From: CBDDLD01 sp965230605
Lineage (GTDB): Bacteria > Bacteroidota > Bacteroidia > Flavobacteriales > Flavobacteriaceae
DNA: 64,000 bases
Direction of reading: 5' to 3'
Assembly: GCA_965230605.1 (NCBI GenBank)
Contig: CBDDLD010000004.1
Span: 744,001 to 808,000, forward strand
Made by a program: the position numbers and the translations under genes. A model generated the notes under the pieces. It was not told the origin of the DNA and ran no database searches. It was given only the letters and a program-made list of their open reading frames with translations. Within the stretch, counting starts at the first letter, position 1, and each line of letters starts with the position of its first letter. Positions 27,260 to 35,150 of this stretch are shown one piece after another.

Positions 27260-28954
27260 ATGAAAACTAAAATCTTTATGGCTATACTACTATTTATATC
27301 GTTTTCAATAAATGTAGTGGCTCAAAAACCCCCAAATGCAACGGATTATGCCCCTAAAGCATCTCCAGAGGGAAAGTATTTAACTTACTATTCTTTTAGA
27401 GAGGGTGTTCCTAAAATATTTGTATGTGATGCTAACGGTAAAAACGATAAAGCAATCACCGATGGAAAATACTGGGCTACATTACCAATATGGTCTAATG
27501 ATGGAAAAAAAATAGCCTATAGAGACAACAGAAATGGTAAGGATAATGATATCTATGTAATGAATGTTGATGGTAGTAATGTTGAAAAACTAGTAGGATT
27601 TGAAGGAGGAGACGAAACACCAATAGGTTGGAGTAAAGATAATAAAACCTTCTTTTTTGCGGGTTATTTAAATGGGAGTAAAGGCGATATTTTTTCTGTT
27701 GACATTGCTTCTGGTACTGTCAAGAATCTTACCAATAGACCAGAAGAGAAGGATTATTGGGGATCATATTCACCAAAAACAGGTAAAATAGTATATGAAT
27801 CTACTAGAGGAGAACAAAAAGAGGTGTATATGATGAATGAAGATGGTACAATGATAGAAAACATTTCTAACGATAAGAGTAATGATGAAACACCAGCAAT
27901 AACGAAAGATGGTAAATACATTGTCTTTAGGTCTAATAGAGAAGGAGCTACTGCTCAGTATTGTTTTAATGTTAGTAATGGTAATACTAAACGTATTACA
28001 GATCTAAATAGTAAATCTTTTTTTGCAAGCTGGGCAGCAGATAACAAAACCGTTTTATTTGACTCAGACAGATGCGGTGGGTACAGCATTTTTTCTAAAA
28101 ATATTAATGATGACAAAATCAAGAGAATTACTTATACCGGGTCACATAATGCAAGTCCATCAATTGCAGAAAATGGCACCATTGTCTTTGAATCTAAGAG
28201 AGATGGTAATTTAGAAATTTACATGATGAATGAAAAAGGAAAGAATTTGGTTAGACTCACTAATGACGCATCTTCTGATGCAACACCTAAAATAGCATTT
28301 GACAAAAGAAAAGTTGTTTTTGTTTCAGATAGAACAGGCAATACAGATATTTATACTATTGATATCAAAAGCAAGGATATTACGCCTAAAAATATTACTA
28401 ATAATAGTAGCACGGATGATAGCCCTGCTATATCCTATGATGGAAAATTAATTGCTTTTGTTTCTAATAGAGACGGTGGAAAGCGTATCATACATATAAT
28501 GAATTCTGACGGCACCAATGTTAGATCTACAAATGTTGAAGGTGAGCTTCCAAATTGGGGTGTAGATGGTCGATTGACATTTACTAAGAACGTTGATAAG
28601 AACTGGGAGGTATTTACCATGTGGCCTGAAGGTACAGATATTGAAAATGTGTCAAATAAAAATAGTGTCGATTTTTATTCGAACTGGTCAGTTGAAGGGG
28701 ATAAGATTGTCTTTGCTTCCAACCAGTATTCTGAAAAAGGAAGAGGTCCAACAGCAATATATATTATGGACCGCTTAGGTAATGAGGTGACACAAATTAC
28801 AAAGAACCCCGACAGTGATGTGAATCCAAGTATAATGAGAAATGGAAAGGTAGTTTTTGAATCAAGACGAAACATGGGTAACAAACAGATATATATAGTA
28901 AATAAAGATGGAAGTGATTTGAAGCAACTAACCGATGATAGATCGGGCAAGTAA
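27260..28954 (+). CDS. Large TolB-like PD40 beta-propeller protein
   Basis: The 564 residues have a signal peptide (1-21) and about a dozen PD40 repeats with the pattern 'G-K-x-V-x-x-S-x-R-x-G' and 'I-Y-x-M-N-x-D-G-x-x' (for example 'DIYVMNVDGSNVEKL' and 'IYMMNEKGKNLVRLTND'). Twelve or so repeats would make two six-bladed propellers. No peptidase domain (S9) follows, so this is a propeller-only protein. A strong terminator follows at 28998. Confidence 0.85.
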   Translation: MKTKIFMAILLFISFSINVVAQKPPNATDYAPKASPEGKYLTYYSFREGVPKIFVCDANGKNDKAITDGKYWATLPIWSNDGKKIAYRDNRNGKDNDIYVMNVDGSNVEKLVGFEGGDETPIGWSKDNKTFFFAGYLNGSKGDIFSVDIASGTVKNLTNRPEEKDYWGSYSPKTGKIVYESTRGEQKEVYMMNEDGTMIENISNDKSNDETPAITKDGKYIVFRSNREGATAQYCFNVSNGNTKRITDLNSKSFFASWAADNKTVLFDSDRCGGYSIFSKNINDDKIKRITYTGSHNASPSIAENGTIVFESKRDGNLEIYMMNEKGKNLVRLTNDASSDATPKIAFDKRKVVFVSDRTGNTDIYTIDIKSKDITPKNITNNSSTDDSPAISYDGKLIAFVSNRDGGKRIIHIMNSDGTNVRSTNVEGELPNWGVDGRLTFTKNVDKNWEVFTMWPEGTDIENVSNKNSVDFYSNWSVEGDKIVFASNQYSEKGRGPTAIYIMDRLGNEVTQITKNPDSDVNPSIMRNGKVVFESRRNMGNKQIYIVNKDGSDLKQLTDDRSGK

Positions 28955-28997
28955 AGTTTAAAATTGCAGTATTTGTGTTAATACTACTTTAGTGTCT

Positions 28998-29029
28998 TAA
29001 AAGCTCCTTGATATTTCAAGGAGCTTTTA
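28998..29029 (+). terminator. Intrinsic terminator
   Basis: A perfect 14-bp stem (28998-29011 with 29016-29029), loop TATT, followed by TTTTTAC. It ends the PD40 transcript. The inner stem AAGCTCCTTGA is the same as in the hairpin at 5401-5426. Confidence 0.85.
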
Positions 29030-29147
29030 TTTTTACAACTAATGTGCATAACTAATAAAAATGTAGAAAACTTTAACAAACCTATAATGAAATGTAATAT
29101 ATGTTATTAAGACTATTACAATGTTGAATTAAATAATAGGTCTTCAT

Positions 29148-30161
29148 ATGAAACACTTTGCTAGAACAATTAAAAACATCAATCACCAATTATTACTGTT
29201 ATTAGCTGTCATTTTACTACTTCCAATGTCTTTGGTAATGGCTCAGGAAAAAACAAACCCTGTTAGTCAAAATGAAGAATTAGGCACTGTGAGTTGGTAT
29301 AGAGATTATGATACTGCTTTACAATTAGCAAAAGCTCAAAATAAAGAAGTGTTGATCCTGTTTCAGGAAGTGCCCGGTTGTTCTACATGTAGAAATTATG
29401 GACAAAACGTTTTGAGTCATCCATTAATGACCGAAGCTATAGAAAACCTATTTATTCCATTAGCTATATACAATAATAAAGGAGGAAAAGACAAAAAAAT
29501 TCTTCAAAAATATAATGAACCTAGTTGGAATAATCCTGTAGTAAGAATCGTAAATATAAATGGGGAGAATACAGTAAATAGAATAGCGGGCAATTATTCA
29601 GCTGTAAGATTATACAAAGCAATGCAAGAGTCGTTATTGAATGCTGGGAAAGATATACCGGGTTATATGAAATTATTAGGTGATGAATTGTTTGCTTCAA
29701 GTAGTAATTCAGTGAAGGAAACCTATTTTAAGATGTATTGCTTCTGGACAGGCGAAAAACAACTTGGTAAAGTAGATGGTGTCCTATCTACTGAAGCAGG
29801 TTTTATGAGCGGACACGAGGTTGTAAAAGTAAAATACGATGCCGATGTCATTAATGAAGCTAAAATAGCAAAGCTTGTAAAGCATGTAGATTTTACACCA
29901 ATAAAGAAGGGTAACTACAGAACAGCAACTAATGATGTTCAGTACTATTTAGAGCACACCAATTACAAGTATCTACCACTTACTGAGCTACAAAAAACAA
30001 AAATTAATAGCGCTCTTGGAAGTAGGAAATCAGCTGAACATTATTTAAGCCCAAAACAGCTGAAGTGGTTAAAAGCATTAAATCGTTCTAAACGTAAGCA
30101 TGACGTTTTATTTAATAAAGACTTTGTACAAGCTTGGAAAAAAAAGAGCGCACTAAAATAG
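29148..30161 (+). CDS. Exported thioredoxin-like protein fused to an MsrA-like domain
   Basis: The 337 residues have an N-terminal membrane/signal segment (about 15-32). A thioredoxin-like domain follows (about 45-165) with the redox motif 'CSTC' at 78-81. Residues 190-245 resemble methionine sulfoxide reductase A: 'YFKMYCFWTGEKQLGKVDG' aligns with the MsrA 'GCFW' catalytic region (Cys198) and 'VVKVKYDADVI' with its following strand. The stretch MsrA normally has between these is shortened, with only 'GFMSGHE' left, and the Gly before the catalytic Cys is Tyr. The tail (about 265-325) ends with 'SAEHYLSPKQLKWLKAL'. Function as a reductase is uncertain. Confidence 0.7.
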   Translation: MKHFARTIKNINHQLLLLLAVILLLPMSLVMAQEKTNPVSQNEELGTVSWYRDYDTALQLAKAQNKEVLILFQEVPGCSTCRNYGQNVLSHPLMTEAIENLFIPLAIYNNKGGKDKKILQKYNEPSWNNPVVRIVNINGENTVNRIAGNYSAVRLYKAMQESLLNAGKDIPGYMKLLGDELFASSSNSVKETYFKMYCFWTGEKQLGKVDGVLSTEAGFMSGHEVVKVKYDADVINEAKIAKLVKHVDFTPIKKGNYRTATNDVQYYLEHTNYKYLPLTELQKTKINSALGSRKSAEHYLSPKQLKWLKALNRSKRKHDVLFNKDFVQAWKKKSALK

Positions 30162-30178
30162 TATAATAGTTTTATAAA

Positions 30179-30553
30179 TTAACGGCTCTTGTATTCTATT
30201 GCACAGACAAGATTACCTTCTGTGTCCAAAAATTTCACTAACCAACCGACGTATGGAATTTCAGTTTTTGGCATAACAATCTTTCCATTATTGGTATTTA
30301 TTTTTTCAATTATGGCATCGATGTTAGAAACTTCAATAGAGCATTCAAAACCAATTACTTTTTCATCTAAAGGGTTGTATTTTCTAGATTGTAATGCGCC
30401 TATTGGTATTTCACTGTCTTGGCTCTGTTTAATCTGTAAAAAATCCTCTTGACCATAATGACTAAAACGCCATCCGAAAAGGTTTTCATAAAATTGTTTA
30501 GCTCGTGCTATATTATCTGTATAAATAGCAAAATGTGTGAGATTGTTCAGCAT
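30179..30553 (-). CDS. VOC-fold protein
   Basis: The 124 residues show a complete VOC fold: 'HFAIYTDNIARAKQFYENLFGW' at the start, 'FSHYGQEDFLQI', then 'GFECSIEVSNIDAIIEKINTNNGKI' and 'VKFLDTEGNLVCAIEY' at the end. No signal peptide. Part of a minus-strand unit that begins with the AraC gene at 32040: AraC, NTF2-like lipoprotein, VOC. Substrate unknown. Confidence 0.87.
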   Translation of the reverse strand: MLNNLTHFAIYTDNIARAKQFYENLFGWRFSHYGQEDFLQIKQSQDSEIPIGALQSRKYNPLDEKVIGFECSIEVSNIDAIIEKINTNNGKIVMPKTEIPYVGWLVKFLDTEGNLVCAIEYKSR

Positions 30554-30577
30554 TGTATATATGATTTTGATATTGCT

Positions 30578-31060
30578 TTATCCTCTAGGTTTTTTTATAG
30601 AACTATGCCCTATTAAGAATTTCCAGGAACCATCGTCTTCCTTTACTGTTAAAATGGTCATAGCCCCATCTAGAGTAAAATTATAACCTGAAGTTAACAC
30701 AAGGTCTTGCTTATATTCAACATACACAGACACTAAGTCGGACTCCAATACTGTAATGTCTTTTTTAGAAGCATTAAAGAATACAGACTTCACAGAAGGA
30801 TAAAACGCTTCTATACCTTCTACAAGTGCTTTATGATTTGGATACTGCATAACACCATCTTCAATCCAATGAAAACGATCGTCTTTGGAAAAATAATAGT
30901 CAACGCCTTTTAGCCCTTTTGTATTGACCTGATTGATATAAGCTTTAAACATAGTTTCAACTTCATTGATTATCACCTCAGAATCTATAGCTTGATTTTT
31001 TTCTGAGCACGAAAGCATAAAGCATGATATTAGTATTACTAGGTATTTAGACGTTTTCAT
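30578..31060 (-). CDS. NTF2/SnoaL-like lipoprotein
   Basis: The 160 residues start with a lipoprotein signal (lipobox 'FMLSC', Cys18). An NTF2-like domain follows: 'VETMFKAYINQVNTKGLKGVDYYFSKDD' helices, 'FHWIEDGVMQYPNHKALVEGI' and 'GAMTILTVKEDDGSWKFLIGHSS'. The ATG overlaps the stop of the AraC gene by four bases (ATGA), so it is translationally coupled to that regulator. It may sense or bind the regulator's ligand (inference). Confidence 0.78.
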   Translation of the reverse strand: MKTSKYLVILISCFMLSCSEKNQAIDSEVIINEVETMFKAYINQVNTKGLKGVDYYFSKDDRFHWIEDGVMQYPNHKALVEGIEAFYPSVKSVFFNASKKDITVLESDLVSVYVEYKQDLVLTSGYNFTLDGAMTILTVKEDDGSWKFLIGHSSIKKPRG

Positions 31061-32040
31061 ATTTCAATGGTTTTAAATGGTTTTTTACTATTCCAGTCCT
31101 TTAAAATTTCGGTTCTAAATGTGTGGAAATTGGTATCTCCACAAACTATTATTTTAAGATCCTTTTCATATTGTTTTATTGTACTGGGTGTCGTTCCTAA
31201 TACCTCCCTATATGAGCGATTCATATGAGAAGCATCCCAGAAGCCGACATCGTAGGCAGCCCTACTAATTTTCTCTCCTTTTAGGACAAGATTCAGGGAG
31301 TTTATGACCTTAGTCCAAAGCATAAAACTTTGAATAGGTTGCCCTACTTGCTCTTTAAATAGATGTCTTAACCTGCTTTCAGATAAAAAGACATGATCCG
31401 CGATGTCTTTTACTTTTAATTGTTTTCCCTGAGTATTTACAATAAAAGTGATTGCCTTAGAGATTCTACTATCTACAGTAACAGGAGTGTCAAACTTTAT
31501 CAAATGCTCAATAATAGTCAGAAAGCCTTTGTAGAGGTGATTGCAATCATTATTAACAATCAATTCTTTAAAAAACTGCTTACTCAATTTTCCGATGTTG
31601 GAGCTTTTAAGATCACTAATGTTCGTGTCTACAAGGTATTTAGCACTCAATTTTTTAGCATATTCGCTGTCTTTATCGAGGTATATAAACAATTGAATAC
31701 TATTATTACTATCTAATTGATGAACATGAGTATCCTTTATAATTGCGGCCGAATAACTCACCCATTCTGTCGACTTGTCTTTTAAGAAAAACTGCTTATC
31801 AATATCAAAAACAAGCTGTAGGGTGTCATGACTATGAGGACTTGTGTGGAATGAAGTTCCCCAAAAAGCACTTAATCCATTCCATAAGTATAGTGCTGAA
31901 GTTTCGCCTTGATTTCCTTTGTTATTTTCCAACTTTGAAGATTTACTGAATGTAAAAGTATAAGATAACTTTTTGAAACTGTTGTAAAATATGGCTAAAA
32001 CCTCCCAAATGCTCAGTTCTTTATATAATTTCAGATTCAC
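31057..32040 (-). CDS. AraC-family transcriptional regulator
   Basis: The 327 residues have a cupin-like N-terminal region ('TSFHTSPHSHDTLQLVFDID', with the His pair of metal or ligand cupins). The AraC double HTH lies at about 205-305 ('LKVKDIADHVFLSESRLRHLFKEQVGQPIQSF' and 'ISRAAYDVGFWDASHMNRSYREVLGTTP'). The first 40 residues are unlike the family and a later start is possible. It is first in a minus-strand unit and divergent from the thioesterase gene, with a 32-bp gap, so it may control both directions. Confidence 0.9.
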   Translation of the reverse strand: MNLKLYKELSIWEVLAIFYNSFKKLSYTFTFSKSSKLENNKGNQGETSALYLWNGLSAFWGTSFHTSPHSHDTLQLVFDIDKQFFLKDKSTEWVSYSAAIIKDTHVHQLDSNNSIQLFIYLDKDSEYAKKLSAKYLVDTNISDLKSSNIGKLSKQFFKELIVNNDCNHLYKGFLTIIEHLIKFDTPVTVDSRISKAITFIVNTQGKQLKVKDIADHVFLSESRLRHLFKEQVGQPIQSFMLWTKVINSLNLVLKGEKISRAAYDVGFWDASHMNRSYREVLGTTPSTIKQYEKDLKIIVCGDTNFHTFRTEILKDWNSKKPFKTIEI

Positions 32041-32048
32041 TAACTTTG
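32041..32048 (+). promoter_or_regulatory. -7 box TAACTTTG upstream of the thioesterase gene
   Basis: TAACTTTG matches the Bacteroidota -7 consensus TAnnTTTG and lies 24 bp before the ATG at 32073. No TTG -33 element stands at the usual 19-21 bp, so an activator, perhaps the divergent AraC protein, could be needed. Confidence 0.4.
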
Positions 32049-32072
32049 AGAGGATGGTTATAACCTAAGCAA

Positions 32073-32528
32073 ATGGAATTTACACCCAGAGATCCTGATT
32101 ATAAAAATAAAGTAAGAGAGAGTTTTGAACGGCAGCAATTCATGACCTACATAAATGCAGAGTTGGTTGAGGTCTTACCTGGCTATTGTGAGATTCATAT
32201 TCCTTATGACTCCAATTTAACACAACAGCACGGCTATTTTCATGCGGGTATCATCAGTACATTAGCAGATAATGCAGCTGGTTATGCAAGCTTTTCATTA
32301 ATGGAAGAAGACGCTTCTATCCTAACTGTAGAATTTAAATTGAATATAATGTCTCCCGGGGATGGAGAAAAACTCATAGGTAAAGCAAAAGTGTTGAAGA
32401 GTGGAAAGACATTGACCATATGTAGGGCAGAGGTATATGCTGTGAAACAAGGTGTAGAAAAGCTATGTGCAGCAGCACAATCCACTCTTATCGAATTAAA
32501 AGGTCGCTCCGATGAAGCAAAACAATGA
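32073..32528 (+). CDS. PaaI-type hotdog thioesterase
   Basis: The 151 residues form one hotdog domain. The signature helix 'QQHGYFHAGIISTLADNAAG' matches the PaaI/YdiI family active site (HG...G..ADN.AG), followed by strands 'VEFKLNIMSPGDGEKLIGKAKVLKSGKT'. These enzymes hydrolyse acyl- or aryl-CoA thioesters in the cytoplasm. It overlaps the next gene by four bases. Confidence 0.9.
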   Translation: MEFTPRDPDYKNKVRESFERQQFMTYINAELVEVLPGYCEIHIPYDSNLTQQHGYFHAGIISTLADNAAGYASFSLMEEDASILTVEFKLNIMSPGDGEKLIGKAKVLKSGKTLTICRAEVYAVKQGVEKLCAAAQSTLIELKGRSDEAKQ

Positions 32529-32881
32529 ATTCAGAAGTATTAGTAAAACAATGGTTTAAATGTTGGGAAGATGGAGATTTTCACAATCTTCCGGTTACAG
32601 AAGATTTTAAACATACGAGTCCTTTTGGAACCATAAACGGAAAATCTGATTATGTGGCTTTGGTAGAAGCTAATAAGGAAAAATTCTTAGGTTACACCTT
32701 TGAGATTGAAGATGCCCTCTATGAAAAATACAAGGCTTGTGTTCGGTATGTTGGTGTTCAAGGTGATTTTCGTTTAGAGGTTAGCGAATGGTATTATCTT
32801 TCAGATGGATTAATTCAGGAGATCATTGCCTATTACCATATTGGCGAGATACGTGAAGAGCGTGAGTTAGATCAAGTTTAG
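32525..32881 (+). CDS. NTF2/SnoaL-like protein
   Basis: The 118 residues have the SnoaL-like pattern: 'LVKQWFKCWEDGDFHNLPVTEDFKHTSPFG', 'GKSDYVALVEANKEKFLGYTFEIEDALYE' and a final strand 'SEWYYLSDGLIQEIIAYYHIG'. The ATG overlaps the thioesterase stop (ATGA), so the two are translationally coupled. Cytoplasmic. The reaction is unknown. Confidence 0.82.
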   Translation: MNSEVLVKQWFKCWEDGDFHNLPVTEDFKHTSPFGTINGKSDYVALVEANKEKFLGYTFEIEDALYEKYKACVRYVGVQGDFRLEVSEWYYLSDGLIQEIIAYYHIGEIREERELDQV

Positions 32882-32901
32882 GTCTAATACACGTGTTGTA
32901 A

Positions 32902-33396
32902 TTACCACTCTACTTGTATCAATGTGTTCTTCCATGGAAATGTAATGATACCTATAGACCAGGGTAAGGTATCTAACAAAACATCAATAGCTCGTCTTTC
33001 AAATACAACAGTAAATGAGCTATCATTTGAAATAATATTACCTTGACGTTTTAAAAACTGATCTCTTAAACCAGAAATAGACGTTTGTTTTAAGGCTGAC
33101 CAATGTGTAATGGTATTCGCTAATAGTCCATCTACCTCTTCTTTGTACGCTGTAGATAATTCTACAGGTGTTTTTACAGGCTGATCCATAGAGAGTCCAC
33201 ATAAAAGTTTTTCGAATCTCATTTCTGAGCTAGAAAAGCTTGTATTTCCTGTTGCTGCGTAATGTAAGATCTGAATAGCTAATGACATATTCGTAATATG
33301 ATTCATCTGATCTAGGATATCAAGATGACGAAATAAGGGTTGAATAAACGGATGAATAATGACTAGACCGCAGTTTTCTAGAATTGATGCTTTCAT
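32902..33396 (-). CDS. Stand-alone C-terminal module of a contractile injection system tape-measure protein (CIS_TMP-like)
   Basis: The 164 residues match, from end to end, the conserved C-terminal region of Bacteroidota contractile-injection-system tape-measure proteins. The pattern is 'NCGLVIIHPF' near the start, 'ILHYAATG', 'KLLCGLSMDQPV', 'THWSALKQTSISGLRDQFL', 'ERRAIDVLLDTLPWSI' and a closing 'FPWKNTLIQVEW'. Full proteins of this family are several hundred residues to over a thousand; here there is no upstream part, and the ATG at 33396 follows the GspM-like stop by only 36 bp on the same strand. No sheath, tube, baseplate or AAA+ ATPase gene is in the window. So it is an orphan, probably the last gene of the secretion operon. 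A new cytoplasmic or inner-membrane assembly role is a guess. It is not a truncation by the window edge. Confidence 0.8.
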   Translation of the reverse strand: MKASILENCGLVIIHPFIQPLFRHLDILDQMNHITNMSLAIQILHYAATGNTSFSSSEMRFEKLLCGLSMDQPVKTPVELSTAYKEEVDGLLANTITHWSALKQTSISGLRDQFLKRQGNIISNDSSFTVVFERRAIDVLLDTLPWSIGIITFPWKNTLIQVEW

Positions 33397-33432
33397 TTGG
33401 TTTGGTCGTTAGTATGAGTAAGATACTAAACA

Positions 33433-33945
33433 TTATCCAAAACTTTTCAATAATACTTTAGCTTGGAGATAGTGCTTGTTGGTGCGGTAGTTCTTCTTTT
33501 TTTCAAAACTGAGGTGAATGATTTCTCCATAACGCGTATGCTGTTCTAAGTGATAGATTAGTTTTAGAATTGCATTATAATTACCCTCTAATGTAAATTG
33601 ATACGTATTGACTTTAAGGTCATTCTGTATCAGGCTGTGAGGTTCTAAAAACTCAACTACTTTGACATTCATACTATCCGCATTGGCATTGATGGTCTTT
33701 AGTAAGTTGTTCTGAATAGAACTCCCTTTCAATTGGTATTTTGTGAGTAATGAGTCATAATACACTTCTTTTTGTTTCAACATCAATAATTGTTTTGGCG
33801 TATTTTTATAAATAGTCTCTTCCTGTTTAAGTGTTTGGTATTCATTCTTAAAATTTAGTGTTTTGGCTATGGCTAGGCGATATGCCATGATTAACACTAA
33901 TATAAACCCTATGATGAGGTAGATGTTTTTAGTTCTTTTTTTCAT
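33433..33945 (-). CDS. GspM/PilO-like inner-membrane protein
   Basis: The 170 residues have one N-terminal transmembrane helix (about 9-28), a coiled segment (30-70) and a small C-terminal domain (about 80-165) with the ferredoxin-like strand order of PilO/GspM: 'VKVVEFLEP', 'VNTYQFTLEGNYNAILKLIYHLEQ', 'IIHLSFEKKKN'. Sequence similarity in this family is always low, so the call rests on size, topology and position after the GspL-like gene, which it overlaps by 17 bp. Expected role: part of the inner-membrane assembly platform. Confidence 0.78.
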   Translation of the reverse strand: MKKRTKNIYLIIGFILVLIMAYRLAIAKTLNFKNEYQTLKQEETIYKNTPKQLLMLKQKEVYYDSLLTKYQLKGSSIQNNLLKTINANADSMNVKVVEFLEPHSLIQNDLKVNTYQFTLEGNYNAILKLIYHLEQHTRYGEIIHLSFEKKKNYRTNKHYLQAKVLLKSFG

Positions 33946-35149
33946 GCTGCATGGTCAATTTTAAACTAAACAAGGCTTTAGATGTTGAAACATCTTCATA
34001 ACTGATGATCTCCACATGAGCTATCCATGGTTTTGCTTCTAGTGAAGAGATCCATGTCGAAAACAATTGACGATCACTAGACGCACCGGATAAAAGTAGA
34101 TTATTGGTATCTGTTAAAATAGGTTTATCATCTTTAATACGTTTTAATAAGGGTTGGTAATTTAACGTACTCAATAATATGGTTTCCGGTATATCGTGAA
34201 TAAGATCACTAGCATAGAATGAACTTCTAGAAGTACTGCTTTTCAGAAGATCATCGATCATTTTTTCTGTTTTAGAAACCTTAGTATCTAACTGAAGAAT
34301 TTGTTCTTTGGAAGTTGTGATGAGCTGTGAGGTTTCTCGTAGAGTATTGACACCATTATAGTAATGATTAAACACAAAGAAATTGATTAAAAGGACTGAG
34401 AGTATAGTGATAACTCCTGCTTTCAACCCTTGGTTAAAAATGCGATCTTGTTTGAAATCATCAGTCAATACCTTGGTTTTTTCATTAATGTTGGTAGTGC
34501 GAGTATTACGCTTTAGTATTAGCTCTAAAGCTGCTGAGGTTGATAATAGATGAGTACTGTCAATTTGTAAACCATTGATGTCATAAGTTTCTATTGTTCT
34601 GGGTTCTACCTTTTTTACAGCTTGTAATTGGCCACTATTAAATACTAAATGCGAATTACTACTTAGTAATTCGGTCTGAGTAATAGAGCCAGATAAGGTA
34701 GAAATAGCAGTATAACCTAATGTAATGTCGATAACATTGAGTTGCAATGATTGAAATTTAGCGATCTGGTCATCTAAATAATCCCGACGACATATTGAAA
34801 TGAAAGAATAGTGTTCCTGTCGAAGTATGTCGTAGTAAAACCCACTAATATCAATATTGGGAAACGCTGAATATACAAGTTGAAGCTCGTCATTAATAAC
34901 TTTAGGTGTTTCAATGGTCTTGGTTAAAACGGCGTCAGTATTAATCACCAAACTTATGGCACACTGCTTGGGAATATGATGTTGTAATGGACTTTCGTTA
35001 GTGGTTTCAAAAGATTTAGTGATGATCACTTCTTGTTTCTGTTGCTTCAATCCAAGACCATAAAAATGAAGCTGCCCTTCTTTAGAGATCAACTCAATAC
35101 CATAATATTGATTCCTGTAATACATGTATGTAAGCAATCGTGCTTTCAT
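33929..35149 (-). CDS. GspL-like (PilM/PilN-like) platform protein
   Basis: The 406 residues have an actin-like/PilM-type cytoplasmic part (about 1-230). A single transmembrane helix follows (about 243-262, 'AGVITILSVLLINFFVFNHYY'), then a coiled segment and a C-terminal periplasmic domain (about 340-400: 'LLLSGASSDRQLFSTWISSLE', 'HVEIISYEDV') like PilN/GspL. One chain carries both the PilM- and PilN-like parts, as in GspL of type II secretion. It starts just before the secretin stop (1 bp gap) and overlaps the GspM-like gene by 17 bp. In T2SS, GspL recruits the GspE ATPase to the membrane. Confidence 0.78.
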   Translation of the reverse strand: MKARLLTYMYYRNQYYGIELISKEGQLHFYGLGLKQQKQEVIITKSFETTNESPLQHHIPKQCAISLVINTDAVLTKTIETPKVINDELQLVYSAFPNIDISGFYYDILRQEHYSFISICRRDYLDDQIAKFQSLQLNVIDITLGYTAISTLSGSITQTELLSSNSHLVFNSGQLQAVKKVEPRTIETYDINGLQIDSTHLLSTSAALELILKRNTRTTNINEKTKVLTDDFKQDRIFNQGLKAGVITILSVLLINFFVFNHYYNGVNTLRETSQLITTSKEQILQLDTKVSKTEKMIDDLLKSSTSRSSFYASDLIHDIPETILLSTLNYQPLLKRIKDDKPILTDTNNLLLSGASSDRQLFSTWISSLEAKPWIAHVEIISYEDVSTSKALFSLKLTMQHEKKN

Positions 35150-35150
35150 T

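Noticed and set aside
32902..33396. A complete contractile injection system
   Set aside because: Only the tape-measure-like module is present. Sheath, tube, baseplate, spike and AAA+ genes are absent from the window.
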